Shown: positions 23,649-33,998 of the stretch, piece after piece | How the letters are laid out: each line of letters opens with the position of its first letter | Numbering within the stretch: the first letter of the stretch is position 1 | From: Shinisaurus crocodilurus | Taxonomy: Eukaryota; Chordata; Lepidosauria; Squamata; Shinisauridae | NCBI GenBank assembly: GCA_021292165.1 | Contig: CM037879.1 | Span: 114,959,359-115,023,358 of the forward strand | Direction of reading: 5' to 3' | Length of the DNA: 64,000 bases | Position numbers and translations under genes: made by a program | Notes under the pieces: model-generated | Told to the model about the DNA's origin: nothing | Database searches by the model: none | The model's input: only the letters and a program-made list of their open reading frames with translations

Positions 23649-24589
23649 AGCTTCAGAAAGTAACTGCTTATTGCATATACCGCATAGAATATTTTGACTT
23701 AATATAGATTAACACGGAGCCTTGTTCTAAAAACAACATCATCATTCATCACTATCAGCAGTGTCTCTGGCCCTTTTCAGAGAGAAGCAGAGACAGTGGC
23801 TGTAAAAACATCGCTCTTTCTATCTTCTTGTCACTTTAGTCTGAAGGACACTGAAAGTGTTTTGGCTCATTTGACTAATTTGGAGCCCCTGTGAATTGGC
23901 CTGGATTCCAAAGTTCAGTCCAAGTTCAGTCCTTAGTTCATGTTCTTCTCATGAAAAACAAGCTCAAGTGTGTGTGAAGAGTTGAGACAAAGGATTCATT
24001 CCTTAATGGGGGGGGGGGGAGGTGCTTAAAAGCAATGGAAAATGACATTGGGGGAGGAGAGAGCCCTTATTTGAAAAGGGTGGGAGAGCACAAGAAAGAT
24101 TGAAAACAGATGAAAGACATAGGGGTATCAAAATGCAGTAGAGGGAAGAAATAGTGCAGGTCTGGACTGCGCTCAATCGCTTGAAATAATAAGGGTGCAT
24201 TTGGATGACTTGATTATTGCAATTATCACATATTAGCCTGATTGTTTGAAATGTCAGCTGTCATCACAAAGCCTTTTAAACACATGCAAATCCCATTGAT
24301 AGAGATGAGAGCTTACAGAAGTGTAGCACATTAAAATCACCATGTGACCTGGCTGTGTGAATCCATGTTAAGTGCATAGCTTTTAGTCACACTCAGCTTA
24401 TCAATGTACATAGTGCAAAAATCCTGGAGAAGGGAAGGTGGGCACAAGAGCAAAAAGCTTCTAGATTCTTAGCGTACCTTTCCTTCAGAGATCATACCTT
24501 CATCCTAACCTATGAAACAACAGAGATACGGAGATGGTTGACACAAAGAATTCTATCTGCTATGCTAAAATATAAGTTACTTATTTTTA
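23649..24589. other. Unassigned DNA
   Basis: Contains a G-run at 24008-24019 and otherwise nothing recognisable. Confidence 0.5.
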
Positions 24590-24838
24590 TTATTTATTTA
24601 TTAATTAATTAATTATATTTATACCCTCTCTTTTTTTCCTGCAAGGAACCCAAGGTGGCTTATATAATCCTCCTCCTCCACTCCTCCATTTTATCCTCAC
24701 AACAACCCTGTGAGGTAGGTTAGGCTGAGAGTCAGTGACTGGCCCAAAGTCACCCAGTGAGCTTCATGGCTGAGCGGGGACTAGAACCTGGATCTCCCGA
24801 GTCCCAGTCCAGCACTCTCACCACTACGCCACAGCTTT
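24590..24838 (-). mobile_element. Squamate tRNA-derived SINE (Sauria-type)
   Basis: This is a reverse-strand copy. The (ATTA/TTTA)n tail lies at 24590-24620, and the 3' unit GCAAGGAACCCAAGGTGGC, the core CCTGTGAGGTAGGTTAGG and the tRNA-like head near 24770-24838 (CTAGAACCTGGATCTCCCGA) follow in order. Confidence 0.85.
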
Positions 24839-25137
24839 ATTTGTTTCTATGGCGGCCAATTTCCATGTTACACTAGCACTTCATACTTTGTTAATGTGCT
24901 GTAAATTGAGCTCCCTGGATACACTAGAAAAAAAGTTAAATAAATCAGTTACAGATGAGGGTTTCAGTGTTCTACGTAGAAGTTCATGTTTCTACTAAGT
25001 TTAAGATACAAATGGTCAGGTACTTGAAAACTTGTAACACATGAGGAGAAAAGGAGATAAAGTATTTGAGGAATGGTTACCCATATAACTTCATGCAAGA
25101 GATGGAACTGAAGAAATGCAAATCTTCCATGTATTGA
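24839..25137. other. Unassigned DNA
   Basis: No feature is recognised before the 3' boundary of the YR retrotransposon remnant. Confidence 0.5.
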
Positions 25138-25564
25138 TTTGCGCGCGCAAAAGAGGAAATAAGAGTCGAGACACAGAATGATGGTGAAATTATGGGCCAC
25201 ATTTATTGATTCGAGGATCTGGGAAGGGACGAGTGCGGGTGCTAGCTAAACCGGCTCTCGGCCAGTATACCCTTCAATGGGCGAAGCATCCCAATCGGAG
25301 GTGTGGCGCTGTAACTCGCCACTCCCCAATTTTACACCATGCGGTGTCGGAAGGCCTCCTCCATGTCACCACACGGGGCCATGAAACGCCATGCGGGTGA
25401 GAGGAATTGGCCTCAAAGGCGGACCCTATCTCCCTGGCCGTGCCGTGAAACTGGGCTCAGGTGAGGCTAAGGTATCGCCAGTCACCTGAAAGGTGCCGTG
25501 GGATGATCACCGAACCTCACCCCACTGCCTAAAACCCGCACTTACCGCCACAGAGAGGGACTGG

Positions 25565-26170
25565 CTAAGCCAAGTCCCCTCTCCCCCACCTGCGCTGAAT
25601 AAATTCGAGCAGGGCCCTTCGCAGATCCTCCAAGAAAATATTGTTACCCCCGTCGGAGAGATGAACGCCATCTGCCCGATACAGCTCCCCCCGGGCCAAG
25701 GAGATCACAGGGTGAGGAATCGCAAAACCTACCCCTCCGAGGCCCCTACAAAGCTGATGATTCAGCCTTCTTCCCGCTCTGTTTAAGGCGTTGGGGCTGC
25801 ACCACCCCGCCACAGAAACGAGACAACATGTGGGACCAGATAATCTGGACCCCAGGCCAGCACTGCCACACAACAGCAAGGTCCGTAAACGCTTGCTCAA
25901 TCAAGGACTTGCCCTCCAGCAATCCAAGATCATTCCCACTGAGGTGCACCACCAGCACGTCTGGGAGGATGGCCACATGGCCTGACCGGAGCAAAGTCGG
26001 AAGGAGGCCGCTCCACTGCATTCCACGCCAACCCAGCCATTGCCCGTCAGCGATCCGGCTGATCCCAAGCTGGGGTCCAACACGCGACCGTGCAGCTCTC
26101 TGGGCAGCCCAGTACACCATGCTGTGTCCGAACACGAGCACACGAATTGGCCTCGATCCACTCCAGTGAC
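25565..26170 (-). pseudogene. SGNH/GDSL hydrolase-like ORF of a Ngaro-type element (frameshifted)
   Basis: Read from 26170 down, the first frame has VLVFGHSMVYWAAQ (block I serine in GHS) and LPDVLVVHLSGNDLGLLEGK (block III GND). It then fails after about 25795. The second frame (to the stop at 25565) supplies GELYRADGVHLSDGGNN, holding the D-x-x-H catalytic pair of block V. The blocks are those of SGNH-fold hydrolases. A single-base shift near 25790-25800 separates N- and C-terminal halves. What the hydrolase does for the retrotransposon is not established; esterase activity is the family expectation. The preceding recombinase tail is read in a different frame. Confidence 0.7.
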
Positions 26171-26659
26171 CTGCAACAAGAAGAAAGGCACAGCAGCAGC
26201 ACCACTCACGGTAACTTTTCGAATATAAGAATGATAGTCAGCTGAGCACCGCCGGCCCACAGCCTGTATTTCAGGCTGTGCTCAATCAAGGACTTGCCCT
26301 CGAGCAATCCAAGATCATTCCCACTGAGGTGCATCACCAGCACGTCTGGGAGGATGGCCACATGGCCTGACCGGAGCAAAGTCGGAAGGAGGCCGCTCCA
26401 CTGCATTCCACGCCAACCCAGCCATTGCCCGTCAGCGATCCGGCTGATCCCAAGCTGGGGTCCAACACGCGACCGTGCAGCTCTCTGGGCAGCCCAGTAC
26501 ACCATGCTGTGTCCGAACACGAGCACACGAATTGGCCTCGATCCACTCCAGTGACCTGCAACAAGAAGAAAGGCACAGCAGCAGCACCACTCACGGTAAC
26601 TTTTCGAATATAAGAATGATAGTCAGCTGAGCACCACCGGCCCACAGCCTGTATTTCAG
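25890..26659. repeat. 385-bp tandem duplication (two units)
   Basis: Unit 1 is about 25890-26274 and unit 2 about 26275-26659. Every landmark is shifted by exactly 385 bp, for example CTCAATCAAGGACTTGCCCT at 25896 and 26281, and GTATTTCAG ending at 26274 and 26659. Only a handful of differences are visible (CTCCAG/CTCGAG, CACCACC/CATCACC, CACCGCC/CACCACC). Each unit carries the recombinase tail and the first half of the SGNH frame. The length is not a multiple of three. Confidence 0.9.
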
Positions 26660-26680
26660 CCGGTGGAAAATTCAGAGCAG
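26590..26680 (-). pseudogene. Tyrosine recombinase C-terminus of the Ngaro-like element
   Basis: The minus strand encodes FPPAEIQAVGRWCSADYHSY followed by IRKVT. GRW-S-x-x-Y-x-x-Y-I/V-R is the end of the recombinase catalytic domain in Ngaro-type elements, and the last tyrosine is the expected nucleophile. The preceding HxxR box is absent because the element is cut off at the CAAA tract. A second copy of the same tail lies at about 26275-26205 within the downstream duplication unit. Confidence 0.6.
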
Positions 26681-26692
26681 CGACCGTCCAAA

Positions 26693-26718
26693 ACAAACAA
26701 ACAAACAAACAAACAAAA
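26693..26718. repeat. (CAAA)n microsatellite at the breakpoint
   Basis: Six or so CAAA units lie exactly where homology to the YR element ends. Confidence 0.9.
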
Positions 26719-28500
26719 CAACAACTGATGACTATAGAATGCTCTAAGCACCTGGCATGTACTGTACCTGTGACTGACAGGAGTGTCTTAAACCAACAAC
26801 CACACCTCTCAAAAGTGCGGAGAAGGAAAAGCTCGGCCTTGACTATCAAGTCTGCAAAGGCCACATACTCAATATTGTTGATCAGAATAATCGCAAATGC
26901 AGGCAGCACTTGGGTAATATTATGCTTCTGCAATTACAGCCATTTCGAAGAACAGGATGCTGCTTTCATGTGCGATTGCAACTATAGGGTAGGCAATACA
27001 TTGCACTCCCTGCCTGGGCCAGGATTGGAGTCGGCCATCGTCGTATCTATGGACACTCATGGCAGCTGCCTACTGCTCCAGTAGTAAGAGAAGCCCCGTA
27101 GGCTAGGCAGGGGCTATAAAGGGAACCAAACAGGTGGCTTGTATTTCACGGCCGGCAGACAGGAATTAGCATGTGCCGCACCTTGACAACCGAGGGTGCA
27201 TAAAGCACGCCCGGCTATAACTATACACTTCATGAAAAACTGTCACAGACGCAATCAGCAATCTGGGTCAAACATAGTGCATGGAAGCACATAGGTTGGA
27301 CGAGCCTTATTTTGTTGCATACCATCCTTGCACTGCCAAAACGGTTGCAGCCTCTGACAGAAAACCCCTACTTCCTTAGAGGAAATAAAAGGGGTATGGA
27401 ACTGCCTAGAGCCACCTAAAAGGAGGCCTCGAAGAGGAAATGCGCTTATGGCAACTGAGCCCCCAATTGATGCCGTAGAGGCAAAGGATTGCTGCCCATA
27501 TCTTAGGGATACCCACCTGCTGATACCCCAAGCAGTCTCCCGGGAAGGCAAAAATGAAATTGGGCCCTTCCCACCTTAATGAGAATATGAGCCCGCCCAG
27601 CTATAGCCAGAAGATCAGAGGGCAAAACCAATTATACTAGGACATGGATCACTCTATTGAAAGCATGAAGTAACCCAAAATTGGGACCCCATCCCCACCT
27701 GTAGGAGGCATGTAGCCAAGAGAGGATGCATGAAGCAAAGTCCACCTGAGTACTGCCCAATGACAGCCAATCACACTGCCTACTACCCCTAACTCAAGCA
27801 AAACAGGGGAACCAAAATAAATAACATTGAGGATGAAGGCAAGTCATTATCAGGTCCAGGAACTAGATGGGCCAAACGAATCCCATAACTCTGGGAATGG
27901 AAGTAACCCTTTCAGAGTTACCTGCTTGAAATTGTCATGAAGTGATGAAAGAAGTTCAAGCCACCAGAGAAAGCACATGGCTTAAGAGCATTGGGACTCA
28001 CGATTATGCGCTGGGTGAAGAAATAAATGATGAAAACATCTCCTCAAAGGACTAACAGGTACGCTACTGCAGATCCAGGAATTGCATGGAGAACACACGG
28101 CTTAAGAGCACCGGGGAGAACAGCAAAAGAAAACATACAGTATTAATATCAAGGGATGGCATGGCAGGGGACAAAACCATGAAATGAACAAAGACGTCAT
28201 AATACCCAAGCGGTTGAGGCAACGGGAAACAGAACGGGGCTGCACGTGGGTGTCAGGTACTAGCAGGGCGTATGTATCAATACCCGCTGAACTGCAAATA
28301 AAAACGCCACACGAACTAACAGCACGACTTGGCATGATAAAATTGCTCTTGCAAGCCCAGAACATGACTTGGTTGGCAATGCCAGGACAACACGGATTAA
28401 GAAAAGTGAGCAATGCCACAATCGCTATAAATACCTTAAGTGAAGCAAGATTTGTGTGGGCGTATGTCCCGCATTAAAATAATTAAGATCATACGAAAAT
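26719..28500. other. Unassigned DNA without recognisable repeats
   Basis: This 1.8-kb stretch has no L2, CR1, SINE or MITE that I recognise, unlike most of the window. Frames are short on both strands. It could be the unrecognised interior of an element or simply unique sequence. Confidence 0.45.
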
Positions 28501-28544
28501 TAATAGGGTGAAAATGAAGTCCCTATCATTAACACGCCAAGACC

Positions 28545-28700
28545 ACTGACTGGATAAACTGAATCAGACCATTGGGCCATCCAGTCCTTTACCCCCGACA
28601 TTGAGGAGCAATGGCCATCTGGGTTCCAGGCAGGAGGCCCCAATGAGATGCCGGGAACCTGTTCCCGGGACCCCCGGTACACAAGCCAGAGTTAAACCAT
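28545..28700 (-). mobile_element. tRNA-derived SINE of the TGGCTCAGTGGTAGAGC type, degenerate copy
   Basis: ACTGAATCAGACCATTGGGC, GGTTCCAGGCAGGAGG and GAACCTGTTCCCGGGACCC match the body of the SINE copies at 39968 and 52955 in antisense. The A-box end is lost. Confidence 0.5.
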
Positions 28701-28861
28701 AGAGCCACAGCCAAGTGCTCATGGAAACACCCCTTTCTTTTTCCCTGCCATCAAGCCCCCCATCATGAGGCAACTCAATGCCAAATAATATAAGGGGATC
28801 ACCAGTGGCAGATTTCTTCCTGCTGGATGACTATACAGCACATAGAAATCCGCTTTAGTCA

Positions 28862-29017
28862 GATTATTGGTCAAACTAGCAAAATACAGTCTGCTCTGAC
28901 TGGCAGGGGCCCTCCAGGGCACCAGGCAGGGATCCCTCCCAGCTCCACCTAGAGAGGCCAGAGACTGAACCCGGGACCCTCCGCATGTAAAGCAAGTGCT
29001 CTACCACTGAGCCATGA
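28862..29017 (-). mobile_element. tRNA-derived SINE, head-containing copy
   Basis: On the minus strand the head is GGTCATGGCTCAGTGGTAGA (A box) and GGTTCAGTCTC (B box), followed by a body with CCAGGGCACCAGGCAGGGAT (plus strand). The clear tRNA-like head distinguishes it from decayed neighbours. Confidence 0.65.
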
Positions 29018-29079
29018 CCCATTCCTAAATTGAGAAAAGTTAATGAATTGAGGACCACCAGAACAACAGACCACTCGGC

Positions 29080-29205
29080 TCAGTACCACCGACTAGCAGT
29101 GTCTCTCCATGATTTTAGGCAGGATTGTTTCCCAACCCTCCTAGAGATGCTGATGACTGAACAAGTGGGCATACGCTTGCAAAACGGGTGCCCCACCTAC
29201 AGAGC
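29080..29205 (-). mobile_element. tRNA-derived SINE, strongly decayed copy
   Basis: GCTCAGTACCACCGACTAGC, TTTTAGGCAGGATTGTTTCC and CCTAGAGATGCTGATGACTG align with the same SINE body. It is the third copy in a row in this orientation. Confidence 0.45.
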
Positions 29206-29339
29206 AATGGCAATTAACTTGCAACAGATTGTTTTAATTCACTTGTTTCAGTACTAGAGCAATCAGTGTTTCACATACTTTCTCGCACAGTGATCTTGTG
29301 AGGTAGACCGGGATACGAACCCCCTATTTTAAGGAAGGT

Positions 29340-29565
29340 ATTGTGTAGTATTGTACTGGTATCCCGCCTGCTTTCCTGCAAGGAAGCCAAGGCGGCGCAC
29401 ACAATTTTCCTTACATGTTATCCTCACAACAACCCTGTAAGGCATGGCAGGCCGATAAGGCATAAAACAAGAGGGGGGAAGGTAAACCAACCCGTATGTG
29501 TAAGACAGGGCCAGAACCCGTGCAAGAAAAGCAAATTTTACCACCAGACCATAGACAATTGAGCT
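29340..29565 (-). mobile_element. Sauria-type SINE, degenerate
   Basis: CCTGCAAGGAAGCCAAGGCG, TATCCTCACAACAACCCTGT and a decayed head near 29515-29550 follow the order of the SINE at 24590-24838. Confidence 0.65.
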
Positions 29566-29598
29566 GTCATTGCTTAGCTAATACCATTAGTAACTAAT

Positions 29599-29601
<3 letters not shown>

Positions 29602-29629
<28 letters not shown>

Positions 29630-29630
29630 C
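29602..29630. repeat. (TA)n microsatellite
   Basis: About 14 TA units. A further TATA/CATACA-rich patch occurs at 29888-29922. The DNA between and after them (29631-30080) holds fragments such as CACAACAACTCTGCAAGGTA that look like SINE core pieces. Confidence 0.9.
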
Positions 29631-30116
29631 ACAACAACTCTGCAAGGTAGGAACAAGGCAAAAACCAGTAGGGTAGGAATCCAATGCCCAATCGTTGCCA
29701 CACGAGCCAGACGGGACCCCTCACATAGGCAGGCAAGAATCAGGGTAGTAGCATGGGGGCAGGGCGGCCACGTGAGCGAGCAAGCCCCCCCCCACAAACC
29801 AAGGGCGTAGAATTTGTGCTCCTTTATTATCATTATTATTATTGTCATTGGAATTAGTATTATTTAGCTATGTATAGCAATTATTCATGTGTATGTATAT
29901 ATATACATACACATACATATACAACGACCACCCTGGAAGGTAGGACAGTGATGGAAATTGGGGCCCACAATCACAACAATATCGAGGTATTTGGTGAGCA
30001 ACTGTGAACAACAACCCCATGAGGTAGCACATCAGGCAAAAGAGCACAAATAGCCATTTCTCTCCTAACACACAATATGCTTATCAAGGGAACCGAGGAG
30101 ATGCCACAAAGCCTAA

Positions 30117-30640
30117 GAGGGCAAAGCCCTATAGAGGCCTGCGAAGGAGGCCCCCACTGGAGCCCTAAATCGGCCTGCAAACAGAGGCCTGCTAAGGAGG
30201 CCCTCACTGGAGCCCCAAAATGGCCTGCAAACAGAGGCCTGCGAAGGAGGCCCCCACTAGAGCCCTAAAATGGCCTGCAAACAGAGGCCTGCTAAGGAGG
30301 CCCCCACTGGAGCCCCAAAATGGCCTGCAGACAGAGGCCTGCGAAGGAGGCCCTCACTTAAGTCCTAAATCGGCCTGCAAACAGAGGCCTGCTAAGGAGG
30401 TCCTCACTGGAGCCCCAAAATGGCCTGCAAACAGAGGCCTGCGAAGGAGGCCCCCACTAGAGCCCTAAAATGGCCTGCAAACAGAGGCCTGCTAAGGAGG
30501 CCCCCACTGGAGCCCCAAAATGGCCTGCAGACAGAGGCCTGCGAAGGAGGCCCTCACTTAAGTCCTAAATCAGCCTGCAAACAGAGGCCTGCTAAAGAGG
30601 CCCCCACTGGAGCCCCAAATCTGCCTGCAGCCAGGAGGGA
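30117..30640 (+). repeat. 50-bp minisatellite with 200-bp higher-order unit
   Basis: Ten or so units of exactly 50 bp share GAGGCCTGC, then AAGGAGG, CACT, GAGCCC and GGCCTGCA. The anchor ACAGAGGCCTGC recurs with no indels at 50-bp steps from about 30179 to 30579. Variants alternate GCTAAGG/GCGAAGG and differ at AAAATGG/AAATCGG, giving a four-unit block (30190-30389) repeated at 30390-30589. Because 50 is not divisible by 3, the reading frame rotates, and the proline/alanine-rich frames seen here are a by-product. Confidence 0.9.
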
Positions 30641-31350
30641 GGCCCCACCAGATCCCACCCTCCAAGCTGTGCCTAACGTGCTAGTGATCCAGCACCTACT
30701 CCCAGTAACAGGCAAGGCACAGGGAGGGCCCTGGACTAGGCCAGCAATCCCCCCCACTCACCCCCGAAAAAGCACACAAAGGGGGGGAGGGAAACAGAAT
30801 CAAATAAAATTAAAGTAAGAGAGAGAAAACAAGAAGAGATGGGATCAGAGAGAGCAGGGAGTCCCAGGACTCCACCCCTACTGGTCCCACACAAACCACA
30901 GTAAAGGCACCAACTGGCACAGAACCTCTCTCCAGCAGCTGCTTTGAGAAAAGAGGCAGAGGGTGGAGCAACGCTGCCTAATAAAGGCCTCCACCGCTCC
31001 TCCCCCCGCCTTGAGCCCATAGGTGGTTTCTAAATTAAACAGCCTCACCTCTCATTCCTCTACGCGTGCAAATAGTCCTCCCACCAACAGCTACGCGGTG
31101 GTGGGGGAAGGGGAAACTGTTTGCAGTAAAAGGTATGATAGCACTCTCATTTATGCAACATAATTTGAGTGATTATTACATATGAACTAGCTTTTGGGAC
31201 AGATGCTTGAGCACTGCTTTGTGTTCAAGGGCATGTCTCTGAGCGCTATTACATGGGTTGCCTGTTCCCACCAAGTCATTTTTTGACAAGGAAGTGACTC
31301 ACAGGAGTGATTCTATTTTGTGCCATGGTACGTGGTATTTAATGGTATGT
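30641..31350. other. Unassigned, moderately GC-rich DNA
   Basis: No repeat or gene is recognised. There are purine-rich runs at 30778-30850. Confidence 0.45.
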
Positions 31351-31356
31351 ATATTG

Positions 31357-31990
31357 CAGGGGTGGGCAACCTGTAGCCCTTCCGATATTTTATCCTACAA
31401 CTCACCATTGGCTATTGCAGATTAGGGATGTGTGAGGAATCGGTTGGGTGCAGGGTGAACATCCAATGGATTTTCATGATCCCCCCCCCCCCCAATTCTG
31501 GTTCACCAGCCTTGTGCCAGCACCGACTTGCCATGGTGTGAGTTGAGCCAGCTCACGGACTTCTGTCTCTAAGATGGGCCATGATGTGTGCATTAAAAAA
31601 AAAAAAAAGAAGCCACTAAGGAAATTTGCATAAATGTATACAATTTGCACAAATCAGCACCTGAAAAGCACGTGGATCTAGTGTGCTTTGCATAAAATTT
31701 GTGCAAATTGGCACCCAAAAAACACATGGTCCTGGCACAATTTGCACAAATTCCCTTAGTGTTTTTTTTTTTTTAAATGTGCTGCAAACTGCAGCCCATC
31801 CTAGAGACAGAAGTCCGTGGGGGGGAGGGACGACAACCTGGCCTGCTTCCAGTCATCGGATCAGAAGCGGGCAGGGAGTCCATCGAGCTCAAACAAGGTG
31901 GACTTCCCAGTGTCAGCACATCCCTAGCTATGCTGGCTGGGACTGATGGTAGTAGTAGGCCAAAGCATTTTTAGGGCCACGTTCCTGATA
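31357..31990. mobile_element. hAT-type MITE split by a younger foldback element
   Basis: The left half, CAGGGGTGGGCAACCTGTAG then CATTGGCTAT, ends at about 31415. The right half starts GCTATGCTGGCTGGGACTGA at 31928 and ends with GGGCCACGTTCCTG. Together they match the order of the intact MITEs in this window (59420, 36017). GCTAT appears on both sides of the inserted element. Confidence 0.6.
31421..31931. mobile_element. Foldback element with TAGGGATGTG...CACATCCCTA ends
   Basis: Starts TTAGGGATGTGTGAGG and ends GTCAGCACATCCCTA. Long inverted arms pair CACGGACTTCTGTCTCTAAG (31554) with its counterpart CTAGAGACAGAAGTCCGTG (31801), and CACTAAGGAAATTTGCATAA (31614) with TTGCACAAATTCCCTTAGTG (31742). 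It has no coding sequence and sits inside an older MITE. Confidence 0.65.
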
Positions 31991-32373
31991 TAGTGGAATG
32001 AATGCACAGAGAACAGATGTATATGTTGTGCACCATACAATGTAAACTGAACCCCTTATTTCATCTCTTAATTATTCTCTTCATTTAATGTATTGATTAA
32101 GATATGAGGTTGCTTGCCAGCGCTGCCAAAATGAAGTAATAAATGAACGCATGCAAAATTGCCCTGTAATCGACCTCGGGGTGCCATCTATTACAGGCTA
32201 AGATAATACCTATTTGTCCTTTGCCTCCTAGAGATGGATAAGAATTTGTCTAATGGGTACATGAAAAAGCACCGAGACTACAATCCTAAAATTGCTCCCT
32301 CTATAGTGAACTGAGGTGGGTGAGTGCTGGCAGGATTGGAGTCAAAAGGGCCCTGTGAGAAACAAGAAAGAGA
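31991..32373. other. Unassigned DNA
   Basis: No feature is recognised. Confidence 0.5.
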
Positions 32374-32627
32374 TACAGTCATGCCTTGGATTGAGAGCAT
32401 AATTCGTTCCGGAAATGTGCTTGTAATCCAAAACACTTGTATATCAAAACGAAATTCCCCCAAAAAAGTTTGTACAGAGATTTTTAATTTAAACCGTACT
32501 ACAGTACTTGTATTGCAAGACGTCGCTTGTATATCAAGTCAAATTTTTTAAAATAAATATTTAAAAATTTGCTTGTCTTGCAAAACACTCTCAAACCAAG
32601 TTACTTGCAATCCAAGGTATTACTGTA
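32374..32627. mobile_element. Tc1/mariner-pogo-like MITE with TA target duplication
   Basis: The body is 32376-32625 (250 bp). It starts CAGTCATGCCTTGGATTGAG and ends CAATCCAAGGTATTACTG, so the ends are inverted CAGTMATRCCTTGGATTG. It is flanked by TA on both sides. Internal arms pair further (CTTGTATATCAA words and AATTCGTTCCGG). It has no transposase. Confidence 0.75.
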
Positions 32628-33130
32628 TTGGCATGCTCAGATGCACCCTGAGGTATGCCAGAGTACAAAACACTAAAACATCCAAAAGAGGCAATAAACC
32701 AAAGCCCAAAGGCAACTAAGTGATGTTTAGTGGCTTCCCGGAGCTGTGGAATGTTGCATGGGTGCATTGGAAAAGAAAACAGAAAAAGGGGAAGCGAATT
32801 TGCCTGCTTGAGCCCCTTGCAGCTTAGTATCCTGGAGGAGAGGAAGACATGACTGGTTGGAGCTCCTGTTAGGGGGCGACGATATACTGTGCTATGTTGT
32901 TGGAGGTCCCATTGGTTACTTACTATCTCCAAAGTCCCATTACAGATCTGCAGCTCACGGAAGGCATTCCATGATGTACAGCATGGCTATTTCACAAAGA
33001 ACTGTACAAGTAATGGCTCCCATTACTTGACATTAACAGACAGGGCACGCAAGATGGCTATGCAAGCCTTTAACATACCCAGTGCCAACAGGATGTGAGG
33101 AAGCAAAGTGTGCTATAACAGGGTGTGAGG
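32628..33130. other. Unassigned DNA
   Basis: No feature is recognised. Confidence 0.5.
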
Positions 33131-33134
33131 AAAC

Positions 33135-33272
33135 ACAAGTGTGCCCCAACCTGGTGTCCTCCAGATGTGTTGAAGTTCAGCTCCCATCAGCCCTAGTCAG
33201 CATGGCCAATGGTCAGGAATCCTGGGAGTTCTAGTGCAAACTATCTGGAGGGCACCAGGCTGGGGAAGGCTA
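33135..33272. mobile_element. hAT-type foldback MITE
   Basis: CCCCAACCTGGTGTCCTCCA at the left and GGAGGGCACCAGGCTGGGGA at the right form the inverted arms, with CATGGCCAATGGTCAGGAAT at the centre. Confidence 0.7.
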
Positions 33273-33868
33273 TGCTACAAGAACCCGATGGATATGAATG
33301 ATGGATCTACCAATACCATTGACACCACACCAGCATTTAGATGTATCCCTTTCTCTCTCTTCACATAAAGCCAGCATGATGCATGGGGTATTTAAGGGAA
33401 TGCTAGACATTAACGGGGGCTTGCTTTCAACAAAGGGTTAGCTCTGCTAGCAGAAAGATGTAATGGGCAATGTATGTCTCGTGTCTCACTCCTCTTCTAA
33501 ACATTGTCACAAAGTACCATGGTACCTATTGTTTACTTTTGTCTCATTTCCTTTAAAATAAATTCTGTGTGCTTTTACTGATAAAGTGACTGTGTGCTAT
33601 TCAATTCAGGAAGGTGGGCAGAAAACCAAGAAGCAGGGATTCCCCCCGTGGGTCAAACGTTTTAGGGACTCACTCAACTAAAGCAGGGCCTGGGTAAAGT
33701 GCTCTTGGCTGTGAAGTAAAGTTAAACTCCTACTATGTAGGGTGAGCAACTTGACTGAGCATATGGGTTAAAGTAAAATAGGGCAACCACTTTCCCTCTC
33801 GGTCCCTATCTAAACTGATCCCTACCTTGTGCTTATCTTAGGAAGGAACTCTTTCTAAAGGCAACATA
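33273..33868. other. Unassigned DNA
   Basis: AAAATAAATTCTGTGTGCTT near 33554 could be an old polyadenylation region. No structure supports an LTR call. Confidence 0.4.
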
Positions 33869-33998
33869 GCCTAGTGCAGCCTTCCCCACTCTGATGCCCT
33901 TTACATATTTTGGACTACAACTTCAGCATTTCATGCTGGCTGGGGCTGATGGGAGTTGAAGTCTGAAGGGTACCAGGTTGGGGAAGTCTGGTTTAGTG
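33869..33998. mobile_element. hAT-type foldback MITE with imperfect 8-bp duplication
   Basis: The body is 33877-33990, from CAGCCTTCCCCACTCTGATG to CCAGGTTGGGGAAGTCTG. The flanks GCCTAGTG and GTTTAGTG agree at six of eight bases. Confidence 0.7.

Larger units (their letters stand above)
25138..26690 (-). mobile_element. Ngaro-like tyrosine-recombinase retrotransposon, 3' remnant
   Basis: Minus-strand order is: the last part of a tyrosine recombinase (26680-26590), a short linker, an SGNH-hydrolase reading frame, then about 430 bp of 3' untranslated DNA ending near TTTGCGCGCGCAAAA (25138). An AATAAA lies at 25213-25208. The order recombinase then SGNH hydrolase is what has been described for several vertebrate Ngaro-type elements. 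Upstream coding (gag, reverse transcriptase, most of the recombinase) is missing: homology stops at a (CAAA)n tract at 26693-26718. A 385-bp segment inside is tandemly duplicated. It is dead by truncation and frameshift. Confidence 0.65.

Noticed and set aside
30077..30818. Repetitive proline/alanine-rich protein
   Set aside because: It is the translation of a 50-bp minisatellite whose frame rotates with each unit.
33405..33640. AAAATAAATTC with downstream GT-rich sequence as a host 3' UTR or LTR
   Set aside because: No exon, LTR ends or duplications could be found nearby.
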